Below are positions 7,992 through 16,140 of a stretch of DNA of 64,000 nucleotides, piece by piece (the stretch's first letter is position 1; every line of letters begins with the position of its first letter). The position numbers and the translations under genes were made by a program. Under the pieces are notes generated by a model that was not told where the DNA came from, did no database searches, and saw only the letters and a list, made by a program, of their open reading frames with translations. The DNA lies in NCBI RefSeq assembly GCF_013184525.1, contig NZ_JAAOIZ010000006.1:124001-188000 (forward strand), written 5' to 3'. Source of the stretch: Chryseobacterium sp. LAM-KRS1 (GTDB taxonomy: Bacteria; Bacteroidota; Bacteroidia; Flavobacteriales; Weeksellaceae).

Positions 7992-9152
7992 ATGGATAAC
8001 GAACCCAATCAACCTATCGACCCACTTCAGTCAATTGAACCTCTTAAAACATTTGAGCCGGCACAGCCTGTTCAATCCAACCAGGGAACACCTGGGGTTC
8101 TGGTGGACCGCGATGGAAATGTGAATTTAAGCCAGATCAAAAATGATGATCTGCAAAAATATGAAAATGCAGCGAATGCCATAGATGAAACTAATCCCGG
8201 TTCTATCGTAAATTTTGGTTCTGAACTGCAGAAGACGCTTGCAAATCAGAGTGATAGCTTTCTGAATAACGTCAGGAGGTCCAATTCTGGTGAAGTAGGA
8301 GAGCTGATCAATAATTTATTGGTTGAGCTTAATTACGTGGATGTAGATGAAATCAATGGCGGAAATAAAGCGAAAAGCTTTTTAAGCCGTTTGCCATTCA
8401 TGAAAAAAGTAATCACCCAGGTTGAGAACTTATTTGCGAAGTACGATAAGATTATCAATAATATTGATCAGATCTCTTATAAAGTAAATGCGGGGATCAT
8501 TACTTCTACAAAGGATAATGCAGTATTGCAAACGATCTTTGACAGTAATGTGAACTCTATTAAACAAATAGAAGATCTTGTAATTGCAGGGAATCTAAGA
8601 ATGGAGAGAGCGGGAAGAGAACTTGCAGAAATGGAAGCGAATATCCAGAATTATGCTGATTATCAGATTGCAGATAAAAGAGACTTCATTAACAGGCTGG
8701 ACAGAAGATTGGCTGATCTCAAAGTTGTTCGTCTGATCATGATGCAGTCCCTTCCGCAAATCAGATTGGTACAGAACAATAATGTTTCCATAGCTGAAAA
8801 GGCACAGACTATCCTTACCACAACATTGCCGGTATGGAAGAATCAGCTTTCTTTAGCTGTTGCCATGCACAGACAGCAACAGAATATTGAAATTCAGCAA
8901 AAGGTATCTTCCACTACAGAAGAAATTTTAAGGAAAAATGCAGAACGTCTGGGGCAAAACTCCAGAAACGTTGCGAAAGCAAACGAGCAGACCATTGTAT
9001 CCGCTGAAACCTTGAAAGAAACAACAGCCATGTTGATCAATACCCTGAATGAAGTAAAGCAGATCCAAAAGCAAGGAACAGAAAACAGAAGAAAGCTGGA
9101 TCAGGACCTGCAAACATTAGAAAGCGAACTAAAAGCAAATATCAGAGGTTAA
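7992..9152 (+). CDS. telA: TelA-family toxic anion resistance protein
   Basis: A 386-residue mostly helical protein of the TelA/KlaA/YaaN family. After a Pro-rich disordered start (residues 1-40) the whole length is predicted helix and coiled coil. It includes family-like stretches such as SFLSRLPFMKKVITQVENLFAKY and LADLKVVRLIMMQSLPQIRLVQNNN. TelA proteins accompany TerD in tellurite and general stress operons; their molecular role is unknown, possibly as a scaffold at the membrane. It sits between TerD and an unrecognised gene with short gaps (6 and 15 bases), so it is surely part of the same transcript. Confidence 0.88.
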   Translation: MDNEPNQPIDPLQSIEPLKTFEPAQPVQSNQGTPGVLVDRDGNVNLSQIKNDDLQKYENAANAIDETNPGSIVNFGSELQKTLANQSDSFLNNVRRSNSGEVGELINNLLVELNYVDVDEINGGNKAKSFLSRLPFMKKVITQVENLFAKYDKIINNIDQISYKVNAGIITSTKDNAVLQTIFDSNVNSIKQIEDLVIAGNLRMERAGRELAEMEANIQNYADYQIADKRDFINRLDRRLADLKVVRLIMMQSLPQIRLVQNNNVSIAEKAQTILTTTLPVWKNQLSLAVAMHRQQQNIEIQQKVSSTTEEILRKNAERLGQNSRNVAKANEQTIVSAETLKETTAMLINTLNEVKQIQKQGTENRRKLDQDLQTLESELKANIRG

Positions 9153-9167
9153 TAATACGATACACCG

Positions 9168-10112
9168 GTGAATGATGAAGCTGTAACCATACTGTCTCAG
9201 AGTAAAAGAAGATTAACGAAACTTAAACTTCTTGCCAACTTCTTTGAAAATGTTAATATAATATCCATTTACATTAAAACAGATATTATACATAATCTGT
9301 TCAATGAAAATAAGACACTGGATTTTCAGAAGCTTGAGCTTTTTCACCTTCAGTATACGGACAGCCTGATAGAATTGTTGACCAAGATAAAGAAGAAAAA
9401 GGAAAACGATCTGCTGGCGGTTATTAATGAAATTGATATTAATAATCAATATATTTCAGCTTTTGAAGAAAGGAAAGTTGATAGTTTTGAAATAGACAGG
9501 AAAATGTACAGCGGTATATTTTCTACGCATTTGAAAAATTTGTATAAAGATCTTACAGAAGATAAATTCACCCTGAACTGGAATGATGTTTTATATTTTC
9601 ATAAAAAATATGCAACGGAATTTTACAGAACGGAGGCAGATGAATCAAAACTTAAGCTTCATCCGGTTCCTTCTTACCAGTACAATGATTATTTTATTGA
9701 AAGGAAATTATTAGGTAAGCTTAATATACAAAACTTTAAAGTACGCTTTATGTGTGGTTACAAAATCGACAGAAATGAATATGAATTATTTCGGATCTTT
9801 CAATCGGATGAACACTTTATCTTCAACATTGAAGAGAAGAGATTATACCTGATCGATGATGAGCTTGCGTACTTAAATACTGCGGAAAATGAATCGAACC
9901 AGATTGTTATTATCAACCAGCTAAAGAGGAAAAATCAGGAGCTGGAGGAATCAATCGGTGAAAGAAAACGTACACTACCTGAAGATGTAGAGACTGTTTT
10001 AAAGGACTATCTTCGAAACTTAGAAAACGTTGATATTATGAGCAAAATATTTGATGTCAATGAAGAAACAAATATTCTGCGTGCAATGCTTAATTTGAAT
10101 TTGAATAATTAG
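9168..10112 (+). CDS. Unrecognised helical protein of the Ter cluster
   Basis: A 314-residue protein starting at GTG 15 bases after telA. I do not recognise the family. It is Lys/Glu/Asn rich with long probable helices at residues 1-110 and 245-314 (coiled-coil type, QLKRKNQELEESIGERKRTL). The middle may be beta-rich. No signal peptide or membrane segment is seen. The genes around it suggest a structural or adaptor part of the TerD/TelA assembly. The only ATG near the start (9172) is in another frame, so GTG is required. Confidence 0.7.
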   Translation: MNDEAVTILSQSKRRLTKLKLLANFFENVNIISIYIKTDIIHNLFNENKTLDFQKLELFHLQYTDSLIELLTKIKKKKENDLLAVINEIDINNQYISAFEERKVDSFEIDRKMYSGIFSTHLKNLYKDLTEDKFTLNWNDVLYFHKKYATEFYRTEADESKLKLHPVPSYQYNDYFIERKLLGKLNIQNFKVRFMCGYKIDRNEYELFRIFQSDEHFIFNIEEKRLYLIDDELAYLNTAENESNQIVIINQLKRKNQELEESIGERKRTLPEDVETVLKDYLRNLENVDIMSKIFDVNEETNILRAMLNLNLNN

Positions 10113-10280
10113 GAAGGAGGGAAAATGCAAATTTGCTGAATTGTAAAAAGGCCAAATTGCATTATTTGTAGAAACTGTAAAATAGTTACTATAAGATAAA
10201 AAAAGAAGCAATTTCACAATTATTCAGTTTAACGGATTAACTTAAAAAAGAAACTACCTTCAAAAAAGGTAGGATAAAAG

Positions 10281-10288
10281 TAATTTTG
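10281..10288 (+). promoter_or_regulatory. Possible -7 box before the second TerD gene
   Basis: TAATTTTG matches TAnnTTTG, 49 bases before the ATG at 10338. A small hairpin (CTACCTT / AAGGTAG, about 10253-10273) lies just upstream, so the second terD may be transcribed separately from the five genes before it. Confidence 0.45.
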
Positions 10289-10337
10289 CGATTCAGCGGT
10301 TTCGCAGTTCACTAAAAAAATAATTAAACATAAAAAA

Positions 10338-10949
10338 ATGGCTATTAACTTACAGAAAGGTCAAAGAATTAATCTTACCAAAGAAAACGGAACTACTCTT
10401 ACGCAAGCCTGTGTGGGAATTAACTGGGGGGCGATTGAGAAAAAGAGCTTTTTCGGGGGAAGTAAAAAAGAAGCAGTAGACTTAGATGCGAGCTGTATTT
10501 TATATGATTCCAATAAAAATGCAACGGAAGTAATCTACTTCGGAAACCTAAAGTCTAAAAACGGATCTGTGAAGCATAGTGGGGATGATCTTACAGGGGA
10601 TGTAGACGGAGATGACGGTTTGGATAATGAGGTTATTACGGTGGATTTCAATCAGCTGGATCCCGGTGTTGAGCATGTTGCCCTGGTTTTGAACAGCTAC
10701 AGAGGTCAGGATTTCGGAACCATTCCGTTTGCGTCCATTCGTATTTATGAGGGAACACCGACTAATGTAAAAGAAGTTTTCGCTAAATACGATATTGCTA
10801 ACGACAAATCATTCAGCGGGCATGTTGCGATGGTAATGGGAGTTTTTTACAGAAGAAACGGGGAATGGAAATTCAACGCAATCGGAGATCCTACCGCAGA
10901 CAGAAAACTGGAGCAGACAATCCAGACCGTACAGCAAAAGTATTTATAA
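10338..10949 (+). CDS. TerD-family stress protein (second copy)
   Basis: A 203-residue TerD-domain protein. It begins with the same ten residues as the copy at 7431 and keeps both acidic sites (VDLDASCILYDSN and GDDLTGDVDGDDG) and the closing RRNGEWKFNAIGDPTADRKL. It is closer to the classical TerD/TerE type; the first copy is shorter and more divergent. The 225-base gap before it holds a possible promoter, so the two copies may be expressed to different levels. It likely acts with TelA and TerC of this cluster. Confidence 0.93.
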   Translation: MAINLQKGQRINLTKENGTTLTQACVGINWGAIEKKSFFGGSKKEAVDLDASCILYDSNKNATEVIYFGNLKSKNGSVKHSGDDLTGDVDGDDGLDNEVITVDFNQLDPGVEHVALVLNSYRGQDFGTIPFASIRIYEGTPTNVKEVFAKYDIANDKSFSGHVAMVMGVFYRRNGEWKFNAIGDPTADRKLEQTIQTVQQKYL

Positions 10950-11145
10950 GAAAAAAATATAGCACATAGACTGATTTACAGGCGTAGTGAGCTGATTATT
11001 GTTGATTGTAAATTTATTAAACAAGACTTTTGTCAGGCTTAGTTATGCTGAAATTGGTTATATTTACGCGCATTAAAATAAATGGCAATAATTGTACTCC
11101 GTACAGCTATTGCTTTTGTCGTATATAAAAAAAACACATAGTAAA

Positions 11146-12183
11146 GTGGAAAAACATCAAAGTATTTTAGAACTGCATCCTGGTTTGGTGTGGGGATTTG
11201 CGGTAACGGTTGTTATCATGCTGCTTCTCGATTTGGGAGTTTTCAACAAAAAAAGTCACGAGGTTTCATCTAAAGAAGCAACGATCTGGTCTGTAGTGTG
11301 GATTTCATTGTCCATGATCTTTTCAGGAGTGGTATATTGGGTGTTCAACCAGGCTGATGGGCATCATCTTGCTGTAGAAAAGTTTACCCAGTATCAGGCT
11401 GCTTACTGGATAGAAAAAGCCCTTTCAGTGGATAACCTGTTTGTATTTATCCTTGTTTTCGGATTTTTTAAAGTTCCGAAATATTTACATCATAAAGTTT
11501 TGTTCTGGGGAATTATAGGCGCGTTGATTTTCAGGGCGATATTTATTTTTGCCGGAGTCGAACTGATCAATTTAACTTATTTACCTGAAATGCACATTTT
11601 TGGTGAAGCTGTTAAGATTAATATTGTAATGGCACTCTTTGGTATTTTCCTTATTTACGCCGGTATTAAATCCTGGGGTGACGGAGGCGATGATGAGGAT
11701 GAAGATTTCAGTAATACTGCCGGGGCTAAGCTTATCAAGAGTTTCTGGAAAGTTGCCGATAACTATGATGGAGATAAGTTCTTTACCGTTAAAAACGGGA
11801 TCAGAATGGCGACTCCACTTTTGGTTGTTGTAGGAGTAATAGAATTTACAGATGTTCTTTTCGCTGTAGATTCAATTCCTGCTATTTTTGCGATTTCTGA
11901 TGATCCGTTCATTCTTTATACTTCGAATATTTTTGCAATTCTAGGACTTAGATCATTGTATTTCCTATTAGCGAATTTTATTCATATGTTCAGTAAATTA
12001 CCTTACGGATTAGCTATCATCCTATCTTTCATTGGAGTTAAAATGTTAATTGCACCATGGATTCATATTTCATCACCAATCTCATTAGGGGTCGTGGGTG
12101 GAGTACTGGTGATTTCAGTTATTTTATCAATCATGTTCCCTGAAAAAGAGGACGAAGCAAAAGAAAAGCTTGAAGAAAAATAA
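11146..12183 (+). CDS. TerC/Alx-family integral membrane protein
   Basis: A 345-residue inner-membrane protein with about nine hydrophobic segments. It has the family motifs WIEKALSVDNLFVF (acidic residues in the membrane) and VIEFTDVLFAVDSIPAI, and a cytoplasmic acidic loop GDGGDDEDEDF. TerC/Alx/MeeF proteins export manganese or take part in metal loading of secreted enzymes; those with TerD clusters are tied to tellurite and stress resistance. I chose the GTG at 11146 (reads M-EKHQSILELHPGLVWGF), because relatives start there. The upstream in-frame TTG at 11092 adds a poorly conserved tail. It may share the transcript of the second terD. Confidence 0.88.
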   Translation: MEKHQSILELHPGLVWGFAVTVVIMLLLDLGVFNKKSHEVSSKEATIWSVVWISLSMIFSGVVYWVFNQADGHHLAVEKFTQYQAAYWIEKALSVDNLFVFILVFGFFKVPKYLHHKVLFWGIIGALIFRAIFIFAGVELINLTYLPEMHIFGEAVKINIVMALFGIFLIYAGIKSWGDGGDDEDEDFSNTAGAKLIKSFWKVADNYDGDKFFTVKNGIRMATPLLVVVGVIEFTDVLFAVDSIPAIFAISDDPFILYTSNIFAILGLRSLYFLLANFIHMFSKLPYGLAIILSFIGVKMLIAPWIHISSPISLGVVGGVLVISVILSIMFPEKEDEAKEKLEEK

Positions 12184-12188
12184 ATCAT

Positions 12189-12217
12189 AAAGCCTTACTG
12201 AAAAGTAAGGCTTTTTT
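12189..12217 (+). terminator. Intrinsic terminator after terC
   Basis: Stem AAAGCCTTACT / AGTAAGGCTTT (12189-12199 with 12204-12214), loop GAAA, then T residues. It ends the Ter cluster and faces the converging catalase-like gene. Confidence 0.88.
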
Positions 12218-12259
12218 ATTGAATCTAGTTTTTTTATTTCGTGCCAATTGTTTTCAAGG

Positions 12260-13255
12260 TTATCCATGCAACAGTTTATTGATCTTGCGCCGGGTTTGTA
12301 CAGATACCTTATACGCTTCATCCCGGAGTTTCTGGATTTTACCAACGGGCTGGAAAATAGTCTTGCTTTCAAAAGGATTAAAAGACAGGAGTTCGTGTTC
12401 ACACGATCGCTCAAGTATACTATCCCTTTTGATTAGTACTTCACCTATTTTAATAAGGGGAGCATTCTTCCATTCACGATTTAAAATATTAATGGGCTGA
12501 TCCTTTAAATCACAACACAGCTGAACCAATACATCCGCCACATACTCATTGGAAGAAAAGTAATTTTCAATAGCTTCACGGGTACCTGTTTTTTTTCCAA
12601 AATTCTTCTCCGGAGATTGAGGTTTTAGCTGTATTTTGATCATATATTCGCCTAACCGGTAGGCTCCGATAGAGTGAAAATCAAATGAAAGGAAGAAATT
12701 GTTACGCCGGCTGATCAACCTGAACAGATGCTTTAAAAATGAAAAGGTGAATACTGATGGGGTTATTTTTATTATCTGGTAAGCAAGAGGAAATACATGG
12801 TTCCATTTTTTTATAAAAAATTGGTTTATTGAGGTAAAAAGCTTCAAAAATGTACTTACTGAGTTAACCGGGAACAAAGGGAAATTAACCAATGGATAAT
12901 TGGCCAGAACATCGCCGGTTTCGTCTTTTATTTTTACTGAAAAACCGTAGGCTGGCATTTCTTTTTTCGATTTTGTAATTTTCAGATGTGCATTGGAAAA
13001 CCTGATGATAAGATCATATTTTTCCTTATCAAAAAAGGGTTGCAGATTATCGGGTAGATTTGTATTTACTTTGAACTCTCCTTTTAGAACCGCATATGTT
13101 GTAGCATGAGCATTTCGCGTCGCATAATCTACATCGCTGATAATGGATGACTGTTCAACAAAATCTGAAATACTTTTTTTGTTGATTGTAAGAAGTTCTT
13201 TTTCCTCCTCCGTCAGTTCATTGAATTTCTTATTATATAATATTGGGCTTGGCAT
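12260..13255 (-). CDS. Catalase-like haem protein
   Basis: A 331-residue protein of the small catalase-related group. RNAHATTYAVLKGEFKV (about residue 47 on) carries the distal His motif. FNPFESKTIFQPVGKIQKLRDEAY near the C-terminus carries the RxxxY pattern that supplies the proximal haem Tyr in catalases and allene-oxide-synthase-like relatives. It is shorter than true monofunctional catalases (about 480 residues or more). It may therefore act on organic peroxides or lipid hydroperoxides; that is inference. No signal peptide. It converges on the Ter cluster. Confidence 0.7.
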   Translation of the reverse strand: MPSPILYNKKFNELTEEEKELLTINKKSISDFVEQSSIISDVDYATRNAHATTYAVLKGEFKVNTNLPDNLQPFFDKEKYDLIIRFSNAHLKITKSKKEMPAYGFSVKIKDETGDVLANYPLVNFPLFPVNSVSTFLKLFTSINQFFIKKWNHVFPLAYQIIKITPSVFTFSFLKHLFRLISRRNNFFLSFDFHSIGAYRLGEYMIKIQLKPQSPEKNFGKKTGTREAIENYFSSNEYVADVLVQLCCDLKDQPINILNREWKNAPLIKIGEVLIKRDSILERSCEHELLSFNPFESKTIFQPVGKIQKLRDEAYKVSVQTRRKINKLLHG

Positions 13256-13364
13256 TAATTTTTAAATCCAATTATAACACCAAGTTTCGAATTGCATGTT
13301 AAAATAATGTTATTTTAGTGTTTTATCTGCTTAACATTCGGTTTTCAGTGTTTTTCAGAAAGTT

Positions 13365-13372
13365 TATCTTTG
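13365..13372 (+). promoter_or_regulatory. -7 promoter box of the FKBP gene
   Basis: TATCTTTG matches TAnnTTTG and lies 14 bases before the ATG at 13387. No strong TTG -33 element is evident. Confidence 0.55.
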
Positions 13373-13386
13373 TAAAAAATTAAATA

Positions 13387-13821
13387 ATGGGAGTAGCAGA
13401 TATGTTATTTAAACGCAAAAAAGAACTGGCAGAAAAAAATCTTAATGAGGGAAAAGCCTTCATGGAAGAAAATGCCAAAAAGGATGGTGTTGTAACGTTG
13501 CCAAGCGGATTGCAGTATGAGATCATTACAGAAGGTAATGGAGCTCAGCCTAAAGCAAAAGATACGGTAAAATGTCACTACCACGGAACCACAATCAAAG
13601 GAGAGGTTTTTGATAGCTCTGTAAAAAGAGGAACTCCGGCGTCATTTCCTTTGAATAGAGTAATATCCGGATGGACAGAAGCTCTTCAGCTAATGCCGGT
13701 AGGAAGTAAATGGAGATTATTCCTTCCTCCTAACCTGGCTTATGGTGAGGAACAGATCAGCAAAGAAATTGGCCCGAACAGTACCCTTATTTTTGAAGTT
13801 GAACTATTGGGAATTAAATAA
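13387..13821 (+). CDS. FKBP-type peptidyl-prolyl cis-trans isomerase
   Basis: A 144-residue isomerase. A short helical start (residues 1-35, KKELAEKNLNEGKAFMEENAKK) is like the tail of the dimerisation region in FklB/Mip proteins. The FKBP domain follows with VKCHYHGTTIKGEVFDSSVKRG, ISGWTEALQLMPVGSKWRLFLPP and LAYGE, so the catalytic pocket residues (Tyr, Asp-Ser, Trp, Tyr) are kept. No signal peptide, so it is probably cytoplasmic and helps fold or rescue proteins. Single-gene unit with its own promoter and terminator. Confidence 0.92.
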   Translation: MGVADMLFKRKKELAEKNLNEGKAFMEENAKKDGVVTLPSGLQYEIITEGNGAQPKAKDTVKCHYHGTTIKGEVFDSSVKRGTPASFPLNRVISGWTEALQLMPVGSKWRLFLPPNLAYGEEQISKEIGPNSTLIFEVELLGIK

Positions 13822-13842
13822 TTTACTGATTAAATAAAGCTT

Positions 13843-13874
13843 AAAATTTACCCGATTTCTGGGTAAATTTTTTT
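13843..13874 (+). terminator. Intrinsic terminator of the FKBP gene
   Basis: Stem AAAATTTACCC / GGGTAAATTTT (13843-13853 with 13861-13871), loop GATTTCT, followed by more T residues. Confidence 0.85.
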
Positions 13875-13984
13875 ATTTACTTTAAATTCGTATTTTAGAT
13901 TTTAAGTTGTTTAAATAGGTGATAGATTATTTTTAATAATGCATGCAATCTCCTTCAACAGCTGACTACACAAAAATAGATTGA

Positions 13985-14935
13985 ATGAAAAAGCTGCTTT
14001 ACCTTTTTGCTATTTTTAGCTTAATAACTTCATGTGTTTCCAAAAAAAATCAGGCCATAAAGCAGAATATTCTTACTTTAAAAGATAGCTACTGCAAAGC
14101 CCCGTTCCAATACAATTACAGCAAAAAGCTTCCTTCCTATAATTCTGACTCTATTCTGGCTGCGAACAAGGAGCTTAAAGGAATGTTTTCCGATCAGAGT
14201 ATCCTTATCCTGAATGCTCTGGATAATCTGGACGAAGTGCATCAGATTATGGAACTTAAAAAAGATACCTCACTAAGTGCTCAGGTTAAAGTTTTACAGC
14301 TTAAAACTAAAATTAACAGTAAAATTACGATTGCACTCACAGAGCTGGATGCTGTAGCGGCTGAATTTGATTGCGAAGGAGAGCGGGTGGCTCAGATTGG
14401 AAGCTATGTAGATAATCTCAATGCTTCCAGGAATAATAAACTTATTTTATATTCCATTGTGGCAGGAGCTGCGGCATCCATTGCGGGAGGAATTGTAAAA
14501 GATGAGGGATGGAGCAGTGCAATAGATATTGGAGGGGGTGCTTTGGGGGCCGGATTCGGATTGGCTACCCTGAACCCGAAGGGTAAGAAGGTAGAGTTTA
14601 TCCATCAAAGAAATCTGCTCAGGGATATATGGAACGAAAGACTTGAATCTCCTAATTTTCCACCATTTATCTGGTACATGTATACCGAGAAGAAGTTTTC
14701 CAATAAAGAATCAAGTTCAATCATCCAGAGTATGAAACAAAGGTGGCTTCATTATCAGTTCGATGATGATAGGAAAGCTGCAGACAGTTCGGTTATTTTT
14801 AGTGACGGAGGATTTTATCGTGCTGATGACCTGCAAAACCGTGCAGCAATGCTTAATCAGATGCAATCAGCAACAAGAACGATCAATCAGAACATCAACT
14901 ATTTGCTTTTGGATTTGGATAAATTGGTACTTTAA
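13985..14935 (+). CDS. Unrecognised lipoprotein with a glycine-rich membrane segment
   Basis: A 316-residue protein. The N-terminus is a lipoprotein signal (MKKLLYLFAIFSLITSC, Cys 17 as the lipidation site). A helical region of about 120 residues follows, then a hydrophobic Gly/Ala-rich stretch around residues 157-200 (LILYSIVAGAAASIAGGIV and GGGALGAGFGLATL). The rest is soluble and ends with a helix. I do not recognise the family. It is likely anchored to a membrane, with the glycine-rich part possibly inserting. No link to the Rrf2 gene downstream is evident, since that gene has its own promoter. Confidence 0.75.
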   Translation: MKKLLYLFAIFSLITSCVSKKNQAIKQNILTLKDSYCKAPFQYNYSKKLPSYNSDSILAANKELKGMFSDQSILILNALDNLDEVHQIMELKKDTSLSAQVKVLQLKTKINSKITIALTELDAVAAEFDCEGERVAQIGSYVDNLNASRNNKLILYSIVAGAAASIAGGIVKDEGWSSAIDIGGGALGAGFGLATLNPKGKKVEFIHQRNLLRDIWNERLESPNFPPFIWYMYTEKKFSNKESSSIIQSMKQRWLHYQFDDDRKAADSSVIFSDGGFYRADDLQNRAAMLNQMQSATRTINQNINYLLLDLDKLVL

Positions 14936-14947
14936 GAAAAATTTAAC

Positions 14948-14966
14948 TGTAATAAATTTTGTTACA
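14948..14966 (+). promoter_or_regulatory. Operator upstream of the Rrf2 gene
   Basis: The near-palindrome TGTAATAAATTTTGTTACA is present here. It is the exact reverse complement of the site at 15431-15449. It covers the TTTG (14958-14961) that would be the -33 element, so protein bound here should block transcription of the Rrf2 gene (autorepression). This is inferred from placement and symmetry. Confidence 0.7.
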
Positions 14967-14989
14967 ATTAAAAAATTGTTTTACCTTTG
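14958..14989 (+). promoter_or_regulatory. Promoter of the Rrf2 regulator gene
   Basis: TTTG at 14958-14961 is followed after 20 bases by TACCTTTG at 14982-14989, a full Bacteroidota -33/-7 match. The -33 part lies inside the operator. The ATG is at 15003. Confidence 0.68.
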
Positions 14990-15002
14990 TCCTGTAATTA
15001 AA

Positions 15003-15413
15003 ATGAACAATACAAGATTTGCTACGGCAGTACATATTATGACCTTATTGGCAGATAGTCCGGAGGAGTGGTTAACTTCTGAGTGGATGGCTGGCAGTAT
15101 TAATATTAATCCTGTTGTTGTTCGTAAAGAGTTAGGGGTTTTAAGAAACGCTGGTCTGGTTGCAAGCAGACAAGGTAAAGAAGGAGGAAGCCAGCTTTCG
15201 AGGAATGCGAGCGAAATCCGTATTTCTGATATCTACTCAGCAGTAAAAAACACTGAAGTTCTGGGTAAAAAAAACCTAAATCCTAATCCGGCTTGTAATG
15301 TCGGAAAAGAGATTAATAATCATTTAAACACATTATTCAGCGAAACAGAAAAGTTAGTGATTCAATTTTTAGGGGATAAAACATTACAGGAGTTTTGTGA
15401 TCAATTCAATTAA
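15003..15413 (+). CDS. Rrf2-family transcriptional regulator
   Basis: A 136-residue winged-helix regulator. It begins MNNTRFATAVHIMTLLAD, followed by SEWMAGSININPVVVRKELGVLRNAGLV (recognition helix) and SRQGKEGGSQLSRNASEIRISDIY (wing), all typical of Rrf2. It has a single Cys (PNPACNVG, about residue 98), not the three-Cys iron-sulfur set of IscR/NsrR. It resembles one-Cys thiol-sensing members such as YwnA/SaiR. The start at 15003 is chosen because the operator and promoter lie directly upstream, although the frame stays open further back. It likely represses itself and the next gene. Confidence 0.9.
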   Translation: MNNTRFATAVHIMTLLADSPEEWLTSEWMAGSININPVVVRKELGVLRNAGLVASRQGKEGGSQLSRNASEIRISDIYSAVKNTEVLGKKNLNPNPACNVGKEINNHLNTLFSETEKLVIQFLGDKTLQEFCDQFN

Positions 15414-15430
15414 AATTTTTTACCCTTAAA

Positions 15431-15449
15431 TGTAACAAAATTTATTACA
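15431..15449 (+). promoter_or_regulatory. Operator upstream of the NAD(P)-binding gene
   Basis: TGTAACAAAATTTATTACA, the exact reverse complement of the site at 14948-14966. It lies 22 bases before the ATG at 15472. Two such sites flanking an Rrf2 gene strongly suggest an Rrf2 operator pair controlling both genes. No full TAnnTTTG box is seen for the second gene. Confidence 0.7.
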
Positions 15450-15471
15450 ATTTAATTTAAAAATAAACATT

Positions 15472-16125
15472 ATGAAAAAAGTAGCAGTAATTGGTGCAAC
15501 AGGATTTGTAGGTTCACATGTAGTGAAAGAATTGGAAAACAGAGGTTATGAAGTAGAGGCGATCGTAAGAGATGCTTCTAAAGTAGAGCAAAATGACAAA
15601 GTAAAGGCTAAAAGTGTTGATGTAAACAATGTAGAACAGCTAGCCGAAAATTTAAAGGGAATTGATGCTGTAATCAGTACTTACAATGCCGGATGGACAA
15701 ATCCGAATCTATACAATGACTTTCTTACCGGTTCTGAAAACATTGAAAAAGCAGTTGAGAAATCGGGAGTAAAAAGACTTATAGTAGTAGGAGGTGCAGG
15801 AAGTCTTTATACACCGGATCATGTACAAATTGTAGACACGCCGGATTTTCCCGAAGCATATAAACCTGGAGCTACCGCTGCCAGAGATTATTTGAATAAG
15901 ATCAAAGAAAATAATACGCTTGACTGGACCTTCTTTAGCCCTGCAATTGAAATGAACCAGGCTAACGTAGGAACAAGAACAGGAAAATACAGAACTTCTT
16001 TAGAAACTCCGGTATTGAATGAAGAGGGAAGAAGTATTCTGTCAGTAGAAGATGTAGCAGTTGTTCTGGTAGATGAATTGGAACAGAACAATCATATCCG
16101 TGAACGTTTTACAGCTGCTTACTAA
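15472..16125 (+). CDS. NAD(P)H-binding atypical short-chain dehydrogenase
   Basis: A 217-residue Rossmann-fold protein of the NAD(P)H-binding atypical SDR group. It starts MKKVAVIGATGFVGSHVV (dinucleotide motif GATGFVG) and contains RLIVVGGAGSLY and DWTFFSPA, the usual landmarks. The Tyr-x-x-x-Lys catalytic pair of classical SDRs is not obvious. Family members include quinone reductases and redox-sensing regulators. It is 59 bases downstream of the Rrf2 gene with a shared operator, so it is probably the main target of that thiol or redox sensor. Confidence 0.88.
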   Translation: MKKVAVIGATGFVGSHVVKELENRGYEVEAIVRDASKVEQNDKVKAKSVDVNNVEQLAENLKGIDAVISTYNAGWTNPNLYNDFLTGSENIEKAVEKSGVKRLIVVGGAGSLYTPDHVQIVDTPDFPEAYKPGATAARDYLNKIKENNTLDWTFFSPAIEMNQANVGTRTGKYRTSLETPVLNEEGRSILSVEDVAVVLVDELEQNNHIRERFTAAY

Positions 16126-16140
16126 TCAAAACAACATTTT

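Noticed and set aside
12127..12414. 95-codon minus-strand frame overlapping the ends of terC and the catalase-like gene
   Set aside because: It spans the terC terminator and two real gene ends in another frame; a shadow.
14763..15002. Upstream extension of the Rrf2 frame into the lipoprotein gene
   Set aside because: The Rrf2 family starts at MNNTRF, and the promoter and operator lie directly before 15003.
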